From the NCBI RefSeq assembly GCF_017877355.1, contig NZ_JAGIPR010000005.1:62001-126000 (forward strand): a DNA stretch of 64,000 nt, given 5' to 3'. Origin of the DNA: Chryseobacterium jejuense. GTDB taxonomy: Bacteria; Bacteroidota; Bacteroidia; Flavobacteriales; Weeksellaceae. A program made the position numbers and the translations under genes. Within the stretch, counting starts at the first letter, position 1. Each line of letters opens with the position of its first letter. Positions 9,103 to 17,550 of the stretch are shown piece by piece. The notes under the pieces were generated by a model. That model saw only the letters and a program-made list of their open reading frames with translations. It was not told where the DNA came from and did no database searches.

Positions 9103-10488
9103 ATGGAAAATCAAGAGTATTCAGTAGGTCTGGACATCGGGACAACAAAGATAGTCGCGATTGTCGGAAGAAGGAATGCACACGGGAAAATAGAAGTTCT
9201 CGGTGTAGGAAAAGCTAAAAGTCTTGGTGTTCATAAAGGTATTGTGAATAATATTTCACAAACTATTAATTCAATCAAGGCTGCAGTATCCGAGGCACAA
9301 TCCAGTGCCGGGGTTCCTATCCGCAAAGTTACGGTAGGTATTGCAGGAAAACACATACGTTCTCTGCAGCACTCCGATTATATTATGCGTGAACATCCGG
9401 ATAAATTCATCACAGATGATGATATTGAAGCATTAAAAGATCAGGTCAAGAAGCTGGTTATGCTTCCTGGAGAAGAAATTATCCATGTACTTCCACAAGA
9501 ATATAAAGTAGATTCCGAAGGCGAAATTCAAGAGCCTGTCGGAATGCACGGAAAACGTTTAGAGGCCAACTTCCACGTTGTAGTCGGGCAAATGGGAAGT
9601 ATCAGAAATATTGCAAGATGCGTTCGCGAAGCCGGATTAGAAATGGAAGCCCTTACTTTAGAACCATTAGCCTCTTCAGAAGCTGTTCTTACCAAAGAAG
9701 AAAAAGAAGCTGGAGTAGCTATTGTAGACATTGGAGGTGGTACCACAGATATTGCCATCTTCAAAGACAATATCATCCGTCATACCTGCGTAATCCCTTA
9801 CGGAGGTGGTATTATTACGGAAGATATCAAAGAAGGATGCTCCATTATTGAAAAACATGCTGAACAATTGAAAGTAAAATTCGGTTCGGCTGTTCCCGAA
9901 TTGGAAAAAGACAGTACTTTTGTAACAATTCCGGGACTTCATGGGCGACCAGATAAAGAAATTTCTTTAAAAACCCTTGCTCAGATCATCAATGCAAGAG
10001 TAGAAGAAGTTTTGGAAATGGTTAATACCGAGCTTAAAGCTTACGGAGCCTTTGAACAGAAGAAAAAATTGATTGCAGGAATCGTTCTTACAGGTGGTGG
10101 ATCAAACCTTAAACACCTTAGACAGCTGGCCAACTATACCACAGGTTTTGACAGCAGAATTGGTTTTGCAAATGAATATATCGCCAACGATAAAAATCAG
10201 TACCTGAAAGGCCCTGAATTTGCTACGTCTATTGGGTTATTGATGGAGAGTTTGAAGATCAGGGATAAAAAACAGACTGTTGATGATATAGAAGAAGCTG
10301 TAAAAGAGCAAACTAAGCCCGAAGCAGCTCTTGTACAGGCAGAAACTGTTCAACCTATTCAGCAGACTGCGGCTACTGTTCAGGAACAGCAAACTGCTGA
10401 TGAAAGACAGGAAAACAGAAAAGCGAAGTTGACCTTCGGGCAGTCGCTTATGGAAAAAGTAAAAAAATTCTTTGAAGAAGTAGAGTAA
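9103..10488 (+). CDS. ftsA: Cell division protein FtsA
   Basis: Actin-like ATPase that tethers FtsZ filaments to the membrane and recruits later divisome proteins. The N-terminal phosphate-1 motif GLDIGTTKIVAIVG, the DIGGGTTDIAIF phosphate-2 motif and the late adenosine motif LTGGGSNLKHL are visible. The C-terminus after a Gln/Glu-rich linker (QSLMEKVKKFFEEVE) can form the amphipathic membrane-targeting helix. I choose ATG 9103 (MENQEYSVGLDIG, 461 residues). The upstream ATG at 9067 abuts a repeat element and adds 12 Lys-rich residues. ftsZ follows 91 bp downstream. Confidence 0.95.
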   Translation: MENQEYSVGLDIGTTKIVAIVGRRNAHGKIEVLGVGKAKSLGVHKGIVNNISQTINSIKAAVSEAQSSAGVPIRKVTVGIAGKHIRSLQHSDYIMREHPDKFITDDDIEALKDQVKKLVMLPGEEIIHVLPQEYKVDSEGEIQEPVGMHGKRLEANFHVVVGQMGSIRNIARCVREAGLEMEALTLEPLASSEAVLTKEEKEAGVAIVDIGGGTTDIAIFKDNIIRHTCVIPYGGGIITEDIKEGCSIIEKHAEQLKVKFGSAVPELEKDSTFVTIPGLHGRPDKEISLKTLAQIINARVEEVLEMVNTELKAYGAFEQKKKLIAGIVLTGGGSNLKHLRQLANYTTGFDSRIGFANEYIANDKNQYLKGPEFATSIGLLMESLKIRDKKQTVDDIEEAVKEQTKPEAALVQAETVQPIQQTAATVQEQQTADERQENRKAKLTFGQSLMEKVKKFFEEVE

Positions 10489-10579
10489 ATTATAAATGGT
10501 GAATGATAAGCGATAAACGATCTTTTCCTTATCAATTATCATCAGTCAATTATCAATTATAATTATTAAAAGTATAGTT

Positions 10580-12484
10580 ATGGAAAATATAGGTACACAA
10601 GGATTTTCATTTGACCTACCAAAAGGAAATTCATCCATCATAAAAGTAATCGGTGTAGGAGGCGGAGGAAACAACGCATTAAAGCACATGTATGAAAAAG
10701 GGATCCACGGTGTTGATTTCGTGATCTGTAATACAGACGCTCAGACCCTGGATAATAACCCTGTTGCCAATAAAGTTCAACTGGGAACTTCTATTACAGA
10801 AGGTCTTGGAGCTGGTGCTGATCCTGAAGTAGGAGAAAAATCGGCAATTGAAAGTATTGAAGATATTAAAGCTGCTATGGGACAGAACACAAAAATGGTG
10901 TTCATCACTGCCGGAATGGGTGGTGGTACAGGTACCGGAGCCGCACCTGTTATTGCTAAAGTAGCAAAAGACATGGGAATCTTAACTGTAGGTATTGTTA
11001 CCGTACCTTTCAGCTTCGAAGGAAAAAGAAGATTGGAACAAGCCGAAAACGGACTTGACAAATTAAAAAATAATGTTGATTCATTAATTGTAATCAACAA
11101 TGATAAACTGAGACAGCAATTTGGAAACCTTGGATTCAAACAGGGATTCTCTAAAGCGGATGAAGTGCTAGCTAATGCCGCTAAAGGAATGGCAGAAGTT
11201 ATTACAGGTTACTTTGATGTAAACATTGACTTTAGAGATGCTAAATCTGTACTTCAGAACTCTGGTACTGCTCTAATGTCTACCGGTACAGCTTCAGGTG
11301 AAAATAAAGCTGAAGAAGCGGTAAGAAAAGCATTGGATTCTCCGCTATTGAATGACAATAAAATTACAGGTGCTAAAAATGTACTATTGTTGATAAGAAG
11401 TGGTGCAGAAGAAGTTACCATGGATGAAATCGGTATCATTATGGACCACATCCAGAAAGAAGCTGGAAATACAGCTGATATTATTTTCGGGGTGGGTGCT
11501 GATGAAGAACTGGGAGATGCAGTAAGCGTACTTGTTATTGCTACAGGATTCTCTAATGACAATAAGAAATTTTCAGGTCCTACAGAAAAGATCAGAATCA
11601 GTCTTAATGATAATTTAGAGTCCCCTAAATCTTCTCCTTTTAAAACAAGAGAAGAAAGAGAATCTGCTCCTGAAGTAACTCATGATTTCGGCGGAAAAAG
11701 CCTTTTCAGATTGGATGACGAAGACCACGACACTCCGTTCAACGTGACTTCTGCCGAAAAAAAAATGATTATTGAGGAAGAAGGAATCAGAACAGAAATA
11801 AAATTCTTTGATAAAGAAGAAAGTACAGTCAACTCTCCTGAACAAGGATGGAGAAAAGAAGATGAGCAGGAAGAATACAGCTTACTTTCTATTGAAGAAG
11901 AGGAAGAAGATCCAAACGATTTGGAAATTCAGTCTTTCTCATTTGATTTCGACAATAAAAAAGAAGAACCTCAGTCTGGGAATGTTTTCAACAACAGTTC
12001 TTCACAGGAAAAACCGGTTGAATTCAATTTCTTCGTTAATGAGCCTATCAGAAATGAGCCTAAGACAGATTACGGACAACCTAAAGCGGAATTTAATGCT
12101 CCGGCAAGTGCAGTAGCAGAACCCGCTCAGAAAATCGAAACCTTCTATCAAAAAGAGGAGCCAAAAACGGAAACAAGATCTACTTTTGAAACCAAAACAG
12201 AAATTGAAACTCCGAAAACTGAAGAATCAGAATTCACTTTCGTGAACAAAACGATCGATCAGGACAGAATTATAGAAAGAAGAAATAAATTAAAAGAATT
12301 CAATTCCCGTTATCAAAGCTTTGACAGCACAAGTGAATTCGAATCTATTCCTGCTTTCAAGAGAAAAAACATCTCTATTGACGGAACCAATCCATCAGAT
12401 CAAAATATCAACACGTATATGTCTGACAACAATGGTTCTATGCAGATCAGAGAAAACAGGTTTTTAAATAAAGACGTAGACTAA
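10580..12484 (+). CDS. ftsZ: Cell division protein FtsZ with long C-terminal extension
   Basis: Tubulin-like GTPase that forms the Z-ring. The tubulin signature GGGTGTGAAPVIA and the N-terminal GVGGGGNNALKHM loop are intact. The GTPase core ends near residue 335; the remaining 300 or so residues form a Glu/Lys/Pro-rich linker, making the protein 634 residues against about 380 in E. coli. A short IPAFKRK stretch at residues 590-596 resembles the conserved C-terminal peptide (consensus near IPAFLRR) that binds FtsA, but about 38 residues follow it, ending RFLNKDVD. Last recognised division gene of the cluster. Confidence 0.97.
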   Translation: MENIGTQGFSFDLPKGNSSIIKVIGVGGGGNNALKHMYEKGIHGVDFVICNTDAQTLDNNPVANKVQLGTSITEGLGAGADPEVGEKSAIESIEDIKAAMGQNTKMVFITAGMGGGTGTGAAPVIAKVAKDMGILTVGIVTVPFSFEGKRRLEQAENGLDKLKNNVDSLIVINNDKLRQQFGNLGFKQGFSKADEVLANAAKGMAEVITGYFDVNIDFRDAKSVLQNSGTALMSTGTASGENKAEEAVRKALDSPLLNDNKITGAKNVLLLIRSGAEEVTMDEIGIIMDHIQKEAGNTADIIFGVGADEELGDAVSVLVIATGFSNDNKKFSGPTEKIRISLNDNLESPKSSPFKTREERESAPEVTHDFGGKSLFRLDDEDHDTPFNVTSAEKKMIIEEEGIRTEIKFFDKEESTVNSPEQGWRKEDEQEEYSLLSIEEEEEDPNDLEIQSFSFDFDNKKEEPQSGNVFNNSSSQEKPVEFNFFVNEPIRNEPKTDYGQPKAEFNAPASAVAEPAQKIETFYQKEEPKTETRSTFETKTEIETPKTEESEFTFVNKTIDQDRIIERRNKLKEFNSRYQSFDSTSEFESIPAFKRKNISIDGTNPSDQNINTYMSDNNGSMQIRENRFLNKDVD

Positions 12485-12494
12485 AATAATGTAA

Positions 12495-12549
12495 CAATGT
12501 ACCAATCTAATAATGGAACAATTCTGTACATTTTATAATTGGTACATTG
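12495..12549. repeat. Inverted repeat between ftsZ and the YqeY-type gene
   Basis: A perfect 12-bp inverted pair, caatgtaccaat at 12495-12506 and attggtacattg at 12538-12549, is separated by 31 AT-rich bases, with further partial copies (tgttacattgg) just after. No T-run follows, so it is not a standard terminator. It could be a small repeat element or an mRNA processing hairpin. Confidence 0.6.
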
Positions 12550-12579
12550 ATACACTGTTACATTGGTAAATTAATTAAA

Positions 12580-13026
12580 ATGAGTTTAGAAAATATAATA
12601 AGCGAAGCAATAAAAACAGCGATGAGAGAGAAAGACAGAGTTGCTTTAGACTCTCTTCGTGCTGTAAAATCTCAAATTCTTCTTTTACAAACAGAAGCCA
12701 GAGGTGCTGAAGTTTCTGCAGAACAGGAAATTGCCATTCTTCAGAGAATGATTAAGCAACGTAAAGATTCTTTTGAGCAGTTTTCTGCCCAAGGAAGACA
12801 GGACCTTGCAGAAGTGGAAGAAGCACAGATGAAAGTCATTGAAAAGTTTTTACCTAAACAGCTTTCTGCAGAAGAACTAGAAATAGAAATTAAAAACATT
12901 ATTTCAGAAACCGGAGCTGAATCTATTAAAGATTTAGGAAAGGTAATGGGAGCTGCCTCAAAAGCATTAGCCGGAAAATCAGATGGAAAAAGCATTTCTG
13001 AGATGGTTAAAAAGCTTCTTTCATAA
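12580..13026 (+). CDS. GatB/YqeY domain-containing protein
   Basis: Small YqeY-type protein (148 residues) related to the C-terminal tRNA-binding helical domain of GatB, the Asp-tRNA/Glu-tRNA amidotransferase subunit. The N-terminus MSLENIISEAIKTAMREKDRVALDSLRAVKSQILL and the later QFSAQGRQDLAEVEEAQMKVIEKFLPKQLS stretch are typical of the family. The biological role of free-standing YqeY proteins is not settled. I use ATG 12580; a TTG at 12547 would lie inside the preceding inverted repeat. Likely the last gene before the terminator at 13128. Confidence 0.9.
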   Translation: MSLENIISEAIKTAMREKDRVALDSLRAVKSQILLLQTEARGAEVSAEQEIAILQRMIKQRKDSFEQFSAQGRQDLAEVEEAQMKVIEKFLPKQLSAEELEIEIKNIISETGAESIKDLGKVMGAASKALAGKSDGKSISEMVKKLLS

Positions 13027-13127
13027 TGTGATCCGGGTTCTGGAGTTCTGGTTTATTCCAACTCTCATAACACGCATCTCATTCCATAACTAAGGATATA
13101 CAACCTTTGCATATCGATTTGATTAAG

Positions 13128-13165
13128 AAGCCCGGGACTTTTTGAGTCTCGGGCTTCATTTTTTT
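13128..13165 (+). terminator. Rho-independent terminator after the dcw/yqeY run
   Basis: The stem aagcccgggact pairs with agtctcgggctt (one wobble) around a short loop and is followed by cattttttt. It lies 100 bp after the YqeY-type gene and is the first strong terminator seen after murE. Confidence 0.85.
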
Positions 13166-13422
13166 GGATATTAAAGTCTGTTGATTCAAAAAACTTTAAA
13201 AAAGAGTTTAGTTACGATCATATTTCAGATAGTATTAAGTGATTGATTGCTTGAGGGAAAGCCTTAAATGTTTTTTTCATGGTCGTTTGTTTTTCAGAAT
13301 CATTTCAAATTTAATAAAAATATTTGATTATTCCTAATTTTAATTCACCCTTTTACGAATATTGTTATATTATTAATATTCAGTTAATTTTATATACCTA
13401 AACCTTTCATAGTTATTATATA

Positions 13423-13453
13423 TTGAACAAACGTAAAGAATTGCTTAACTTTG
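13423..13453 (+). promoter_or_regulatory. Putative Bacteroidota sigma-70-type promoter
   Basis: TAACTTTG at 13446-13453 matches the TAnnTTTG -7 element of this phylum, with a TTG at 13423-13425 about 20 bp upstream matching the -33 element. The start codon of the bacilliredoxin gene lies 21 bp downstream of the -7 box. Confidence 0.65.
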
Positions 13454-13474
13454 TAGCGATAAAAAACAAAATAT

Positions 13475-13885
13475 ATGTATCCAACAGATTTAGTAATGCC
13501 TATGAAGGCTGAACTTACAGATAAAGGTTTCCAGGATTTAACAACTCCTGCTCAGGTAGAAGGTGCTTTGAAGCAGTCTGGAACTACATTATTAGTCATC
13601 AACTCTGTATGCGGATGTGCTGCAGGTGCTGCAAGACCGGGAGTAGTTTACTCTTTAACCGGAGACAAAAAGCCAGATCATTTAACAACTGTATTTGCAG
13701 GTTTTGATACTGAGGCTGTAGTAGAAGCAAGAAAACACCTTGCTCCATTCCCACCAAGTTCTCCTTGCGTAGCACTTTTCAAAGACGGAGAATTAGTTCA
13801 CATGCTGGAAAGACACCACATTGAAGGAAATCCTGCAGGAGCAATCGCTGCAAACCTTCAGGCTGCTTATGATGAGTACTGCTAA
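13475..13885 (+). CDS. BrxA/BrxB family bacilliredoxin
   Basis: Thioredoxin-fold protein of the YphP/YqiW (formerly DUF1094) family, 136 residues. Characterised members in Firmicutes remove bacillithiol from S-bacillithiolated proteins. The CGC active-site motif is at residues 46-48 in NSVCGCAAGAARPG, with SPCVALFKDGELVHMLERHHIEG following, and the protein ends in a Cys (DEYC). Many Bacteroidota make bacillithiol, so a bacilliredoxin role is reasonable but inferred. Monocistronic: its own promoter lies upstream and a strong terminator directly downstream. Confidence 0.93.
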   Translation: MYPTDLVMPMKAELTDKGFQDLTTPAQVEGALKQSGTTLLVINSVCGCAAGAARPGVVYSLTGDKKPDHLTTVFAGFDTEAVVEARKHLAPFPPSSPCVALFKDGELVHMLERHHIEGNPAGAIAANLQAAYDEYC

Positions 13886-13905
13886 GAAACAATAAACTAG
13901 ATACT

Positions 13906-13937
13906 AAACCGTTACAAATTTTGTAACGGTTTTTTTA
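13906..13937 (+). terminator. Rho-independent terminator after bacilliredoxin gene
   Basis: Perfect stem aaaccgttacaaa / tttgtaacggttt followed by a T-run (ttttttt). Confidence 0.9.
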
Positions 13938-13990
13938 TTTAACCCAACAAAAAATTCTCTAAACATTCAAATATCATTATATTTGTTGGA

Positions 13991-15505
13991 ATGGCAACCA
14001 AGGCACTTTTTAATACTGTAGTCAACTGGTTCATCCGTCAAAGGATAGACCAGATTCAGAATTTCATGGATCATCCCATCGAAACTCAGAAGGGTATATT
14101 GTTTTCTCAACTGTTTCATGCGGAAGATACGGAATATGGTAAACTACATGGATTTAACTCTATTTCAAGCTATCAGGACTTTAAAAATAAAGTTCCTATT
14201 GTTACCTACGAAGAAATGGAGCCCTATATTGAAAAAGCAAGACAGGGACAAAAAGATGTAAGCTGGCCGGGACTGATTAAGCATTTCGCTAAGTCCTCCG
14301 GAACAACCAATGCTAAAAGCAAATTCATCCCTATTTCTGCAGAAAGCCTTGAATACTGTCACATGAAGGCCGGAAAAGACATGGTTTCCATTTATGCCAA
14401 TAACCACCCGGAAAACCAGCTTTTTAATTATAAGAATTTACGTTTAGGTGGAAGTTCTGAGCTATATGCAGATTTTAACACAAAATTTGGAGATTTATCT
14501 GCTATTTTAATTGATAACCTCCCATTTTGGGTAGAAATTACCACCACTCCAAGTAAGAAGGTTTCCTTGATGGGTGAATGGGAAAGCAAGCTTAAAGCCA
14601 TCACATCAGAAGTGAAAAATGAAGATGTGGGAAGCATACTTGGGGTACCCAGCTGGATGATGGTTCTTCTGCAAAAGGTATTGAATGAGACCAATGTTGA
14701 CAATATTTCAGAGCTATGGCCTAATCTGGAGGTGTTTTTTCACGGCGGAATCAGTTTTAAACCCTACAGGGAGCAATACCGCAAGATCATCGGAAAAAAC
14801 ATCAATTACTATGAAATTTACAATGCTTCGGAAGGCTTCTTCGGAATACAGGACAGATCCAACAGCGATGAAATGCTTCTGATGCTTGATTATGGCATTT
14901 TCTATGAATTTATTCCAATGGATCAGTTCCATTTTTCCAATCCTAAAGTGGTAAGCCTTGAGGATGTGGAAATCGGGAAAAATTATGCCATGGTTATCAC
15001 TACCAATGGTGGATTATGGAGATACCTGATTGGTGATACGGTGATATTTACCTCTACCAACCCTTTCAGAATAAAAATAACAGGAAGAACAAAGCATTAT
15101 ATCAATGCTTTTGGAGAAGAATTAATGATTACCAATGTAGAATCTGCCCTATCTAAAGCCTGTGAACTCACCGGTGCACAAATTACAGATTTTACCGGCG
15201 CTCCCGTCTTTATGAAGGAAAATGAAAGTGGTGCTCATGAATGGATCTTTGAGTTCAGCCAGTATCCTGATAACCTGGATAGCTTTGTTGATGCTTTTGA
15301 CCAACATTTAAAGAAAATCAATTCAGATTATGAAGCGAAAAGGTACAATAATATAACGCTTAGAAGACCAATCGTTCATATCGCCAAAGATAATCTGTTT
15401 TATCATTGGCTGGAATCCAAGGGAAAGCTTGGTGGCCAGAATAAAGTACCTAGATTGAGTAATGACCGGGAATATATAGACCCGCTGTTAGAACTTAATA
15501 AATAA
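13991..15505 (+). CDS. GH3 family acyl-acid-amido synthetase-like protein
   Basis: 504-residue member of the GH3 (auxin-responsive) branch of the adenylate-forming ANL superfamily. Plant members couple jasmonate, indole-3-acetate or benzoates to amino acids. The three nucleotide motifs are visible: SSGTTNAKSKFIP (residues 102-114), YNASEGFFG, and YLIGDTVIFTSTNPFRIKITGRTKHYINAFGEEL. GH3-like proteins are frequent in Bacteroidota, but their substrates are not known, so an auxin role should not be assumed. It stands alone between a terminator and a repeat element, so context does not help. Confidence 0.9.
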   Translation: MATKALFNTVVNWFIRQRIDQIQNFMDHPIETQKGILFSQLFHAEDTEYGKLHGFNSISSYQDFKNKVPIVTYEEMEPYIEKARQGQKDVSWPGLIKHFAKSSGTTNAKSKFIPISAESLEYCHMKAGKDMVSIYANNHPENQLFNYKNLRLGGSSELYADFNTKFGDLSAILIDNLPFWVEITTTPSKKVSLMGEWESKLKAITSEVKNEDVGSILGVPSWMMVLLQKVLNETNVDNISELWPNLEVFFHGGISFKPYREQYRKIIGKNINYYEIYNASEGFFGIQDRSNSDEMLLMLDYGIFYEFIPMDQFHFSNPKVVSLEDVEIGKNYAMVITTNGGLWRYLIGDTVIFTSTNPFRIKITGRTKHYINAFGEELMITNVESALSKACELTGAQITDFTGAPVFMKENESGAHEWIFEFSQYPDNLDSFVDAFDQHLKKINSDYEAKRYNNITLRRPIVHIAKDNLFYHWLESKGKLGGQNKVPRLSNDREYIDPLLELNK

Positions 15506-15507
15506 TA

Positions 15508-15650
15508 GGAAAGGAAGATGGAGGCTGGAAGATGGAAGTTCTTGCAGTCTTTACAGAAATTCTATTGTGTAATGGTACTGAGAAATAAAACATACAGGGA
15601 CTAAAGTTAGATAAAGGTGAAGCTTCCCAACTTCCCTCTTCTAATTTCCA
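15508..15650. repeat. GGCTGGAAG-type inverted repeat element, copy A
   Basis: Starts with gaagatggaggctggaag and ends with agcttcccaacttccctcttc, which is roughly its reverse complement, with about 80 unrelated bases between. Copies B (40644-40785) and C (43481-43757) share the purine-rich left end and pyrimidine-rich right end. No ORF lies inside. Confidence 0.6.
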
Positions 15651-15658
15651 ACACCAAT

Positions 15659-15695
15659 AAAAAAAACCGCAGTTGAAATCAGCTGCGGGTTTTTG
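15659..15695. terminator. Bidirectional Rho-independent terminator
   Basis: An aaaaaccgcag ... ctgcgggttttt hairpin with A/T runs on both sides, between the convergent GH3 gene and the minus-strand lipoprotein gene ending at 15698. Confidence 0.85.
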
Positions 15696-15697
15696 TT

Positions 15698-16111
15698 TTA
15701 TTTACTTAAATCTTCTTTTAATTTTTTAGCGGCGTCTTCTACTTTCGCAGCGCCTTTTCTTGCGGCATCTTTTGCATCCTTCCCTGCTTCCTGGGCTCCG
15801 GTTTTAATGTCTTTTCCTACTTTATCAAGATCTTGCTTTGTCTTATCTGCCGTAGCATCAATCTTATCTTTAGCATTTTGAGCGGCATTATCTATCTTAT
15901 TTCCAGCCTGATCTAGCTTTGCATCAACTTTTTCTTTAGCTTCATTCACTTTTGCTGAATCAACAATGTGAGGAGATGTTTCAGAAACCGTTGTGGTTGT
16001 GGTAGTAACAGTTCCGTCTGCATTCTCTACCTGTTCTGTCTTTGTTGTGGATTTTGTGCAGGCAACCGCGAATACTGAAATCACTATTGCTGCAAGAATT
16101 TGCTTTTTCAT
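15698..16111 (-). CDS. Lipoprotein with LEA/apolipoprotein-like helical repeats
   Basis: 137 residues. The N-terminal signal MKKQILAAIVISVFAVACTKS contains a lipobox-like VAC, so the protein is probably lipidated at that Cys and anchored in the envelope. A Thr-rich linker (DGTVTTTTTTVSE) precedes about 80 residues of Ala/Lys/Asp repeats (KVDAKLDQAGNKIDNAAQNAKDKIDATADKTKQ) resembling LEA group 3 or YtxH/apolipoprotein-like amphipathic helices. Such proteins are often stress-related, but nothing here shows a function. The next minus-strand gene upstream is a second small lipoprotein 30 bp away. Confidence 0.8.
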   Translation of the reverse strand: MKKQILAAIVISVFAVACTKSTTKTEQVENADGTVTTTTTTVSETSPHIVDSAKVNEAKEKVDAKLDQAGNKIDNAAQNAKDKIDATADKTKQDLDKVGKDIKTGAQEAGKDAKDAARKGAAKVEDAAKKLKEDLSK

Positions 16112-16141
16112 ATTGTATATTTTAAAAGATGTTTTTTTGAT

Positions 16142-16501
16142 TTATTCTGTTTTGGTTGCAGGGGAAGATGGAGTTTCAGAAGTTTTCTTCTTTTCAGCAT
16201 CTGCTTTTTTCTTTTCTTCCTCCTCTTTCTTTTTATTTTCTTTCTCCAGCTCCGCTTTAAGTTTCTGCTCTTCCTCCAAGGCCTTTTTAGCTTGTTTTAC
16301 AGAGTCCAGATACTGGGGTGAAGACATTCTGATCTTGCGCGCAATATCTACGGAAACGGCACCATTAGAGAAAGAATCAACAGCCATTGTATCATAATGA
16401 ATTTTCAGATCCTGTTCTGCCCCAAATCCTGGAGATTCCTTCTTGGAACAAGCCGTTAAAAGGAGTACAAAAATGAAAATTGCAGACAATAAATTTTTCA
16501 T
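16142..16501 (-). CDS. Small Lys/Glu-rich putative lipoprotein
   Basis: 119 residues. The signal MKNLLSAIFIFVLLLTACSKK has a clear lipobox (LTAC) with Cys 18 as the predicted lipidated residue. The middle part is unremarkable; residues 70-119 form a charged coiled-coil-like segment (EEEQKLKAELEKENKKKEEEEKKKADAEKKK) and a Ser/Thr/Pro end. No family recognised. It lies 4 bp downstream of the EEP protein gene on the same strand, so cotranscription is likely. Confidence 0.75.
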   Translation of the reverse strand: MKNLLSAIFIFVLLLTACSKKESPGFGAEQDLKIHYDTMAVDSFSNGAVSVDIARKIRMSSPQYLDSVKQAKKALEEEQKLKAELEKENKKKEEEEKKKADAEKKKTSETPSSPATKTE

Positions 16502-16505
16502 GGAA

Positions 16506-17486
16506 CTAATTTAGCAGAAATTCTGCAATTACAGGATAGTGATCCGATAATTTCACAGACTGATCTACTTTATAGCTTAGCGGAATAATTGATTTTGAAC
16601 TGAAAATATAATCAATTCTTAAAGGAATCTTATAATCATGAAAACTGGAAGCACTTCCCTTTCCTGCTGTTAAAAATGCATCCTGAAGGTCTTTTCCCAA
16701 ACTATAATATTCATATGAATTAGGAACTGAATTAAAATCTCCAGCTACAATAACCGGATAAGGAGAAAAATCAATCGCTTTTCTGATCTTTTTAATTTGA
16801 TCTTCATGAGCCTGAAAAGTAGGAATCATGCGCGAAAGAAGGGTAGAAACATTTCCAATTCCCATGGCGTCCAGTTTTGTAAACATAGTTTTCTGAAGTC
16901 GGAAAGGCTCCAGGTAAACATTTACAATTCTGATGATCTTTCCATTGATGTCTACATCTGCATAGAAAGAATTCCCTCTTGAATTATCTTCTATGATTTC
17001 TGCCTGTCTTAGAATTTTGTGTTTTGTTTTTAGAATTACAGAAGGATATTTTACAAGATCCTGTCTTAAAGCACGGTTGGTATCTTTTTCCTGTACCAGA
17101 ATGATATCCGGATCCTGCTCTTTGATGTAGTTTTTCACTTTATCCCATCCGTAATCCCCATATTTTACATTAAAAGTAAGAACCTTGATGTCCCGTATTG
17201 TTTTAACGTTATCGGATTTTGGGGAAAAATTAACCCATCTTCTAATCGGATTATAAAAAAGCAATGTTCCCAATGCAAAGGCAATAGCAATTTTGTTTCT
17301 TTTGAAAATCCATACCAAAGTAAGAAGAATGTGTGCAGATATCAGATAGGGAAAACCAAGAGAAAGTAAATTAAGGTTCCCCAAAATATTAGGTGGAACC
17401 CATGCATTTCCCAATGTGCATAGCAGTAAAACAGCAATAGCAATATGTATAAATAGTAATATCTGATTCGACTTCATGAAAAACAT
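16506..17486 (-). CDS. Membrane-anchored endonuclease/exonuclease/phosphatase (EEP) family protein, copy 1
   Basis: 326 residues. About three N-terminal membrane segments (residues 8-85) precede an EEP-fold catalytic domain with the metal-binding Glu in DIILVQEKDTN, the VAGDFNSVPNSYEYY motif, RIDYIFSSKS, and the terminal SDHYPVIAEF. The fold covers DNases, sphingomyelinases and phosphoinositide phosphatases; the substrate cannot be told, though the domain probably faces the periplasm. A tandem paralogue follows at 17551. An ATG three codons in (17477) is an alternative start. Confidence 0.88.
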   Translation of the reverse strand: MFFMKSNQILLFIHIAIAVLLLCTLGNAWVPPNILGNLNLLSLGFPYLISAHILLTLVWIFKRNKIAIAFALGTLLFYNPIRRWVNFSPKSDNVKTIRDIKVLTFNVKYGDYGWDKVKNYIKEQDPDIILVQEKDTNRALRQDLVKYPSVILKTKHKILRQAEIIEDNSRGNSFYADVDINGKIIRIVNVYLEPFRLQKTMFTKLDAMGIGNVSTLLSRMIPTFQAHEDQIKKIRKAIDFSPYPVIVAGDFNSVPNSYEYYSLGKDLQDAFLTAGKGSASSFHDYKIPLRIDYIFSSKSIIPLSYKVDQSVKLSDHYPVIAEFLLN

Positions 17487-17550
17487 TCTTGGTACCCGTT
17501 TCTTTAAGCAAAAACCCTACCAAGCAGTCAACCTTTAACTATTTTTATGA

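Larger units (their letters stand above)
13027..13474. other. Intergenic region with terminator and promoter
   Basis: About 450 bp with no convincing ORF. It holds a Rho-independent terminator near 13128 that closes the dcw/yqeY transcript, then AT-rich sequence and the bacilliredoxin promoter near 13423-13453. Confidence 0.7.

Noticed and set aside
8699..9181. 160-codon minus-strand ORF across ftsQ/ftsA
   Set aside because: It is antisense to the Lys/Pro-rich tail of ftsQ; its Phe/Leu/Ser-rich composition is the mirror of that tail and it shows no start context or family features.
10777..11562. Minus-strand ORFs opposite ftsZ
   Set aside because: They mirror the Gly/Ala-rich GTPase core; Pro/Ser-rich composition is typical of antisense frames.
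15993..16397. 134-codon plus-strand ORF opposite the two lipoprotein genes
   Set aside because: It spans the gap between two genes with good signal peptides and lipoboxes and is Phe/Ser-rich antisense of their Lys/Glu repeats.
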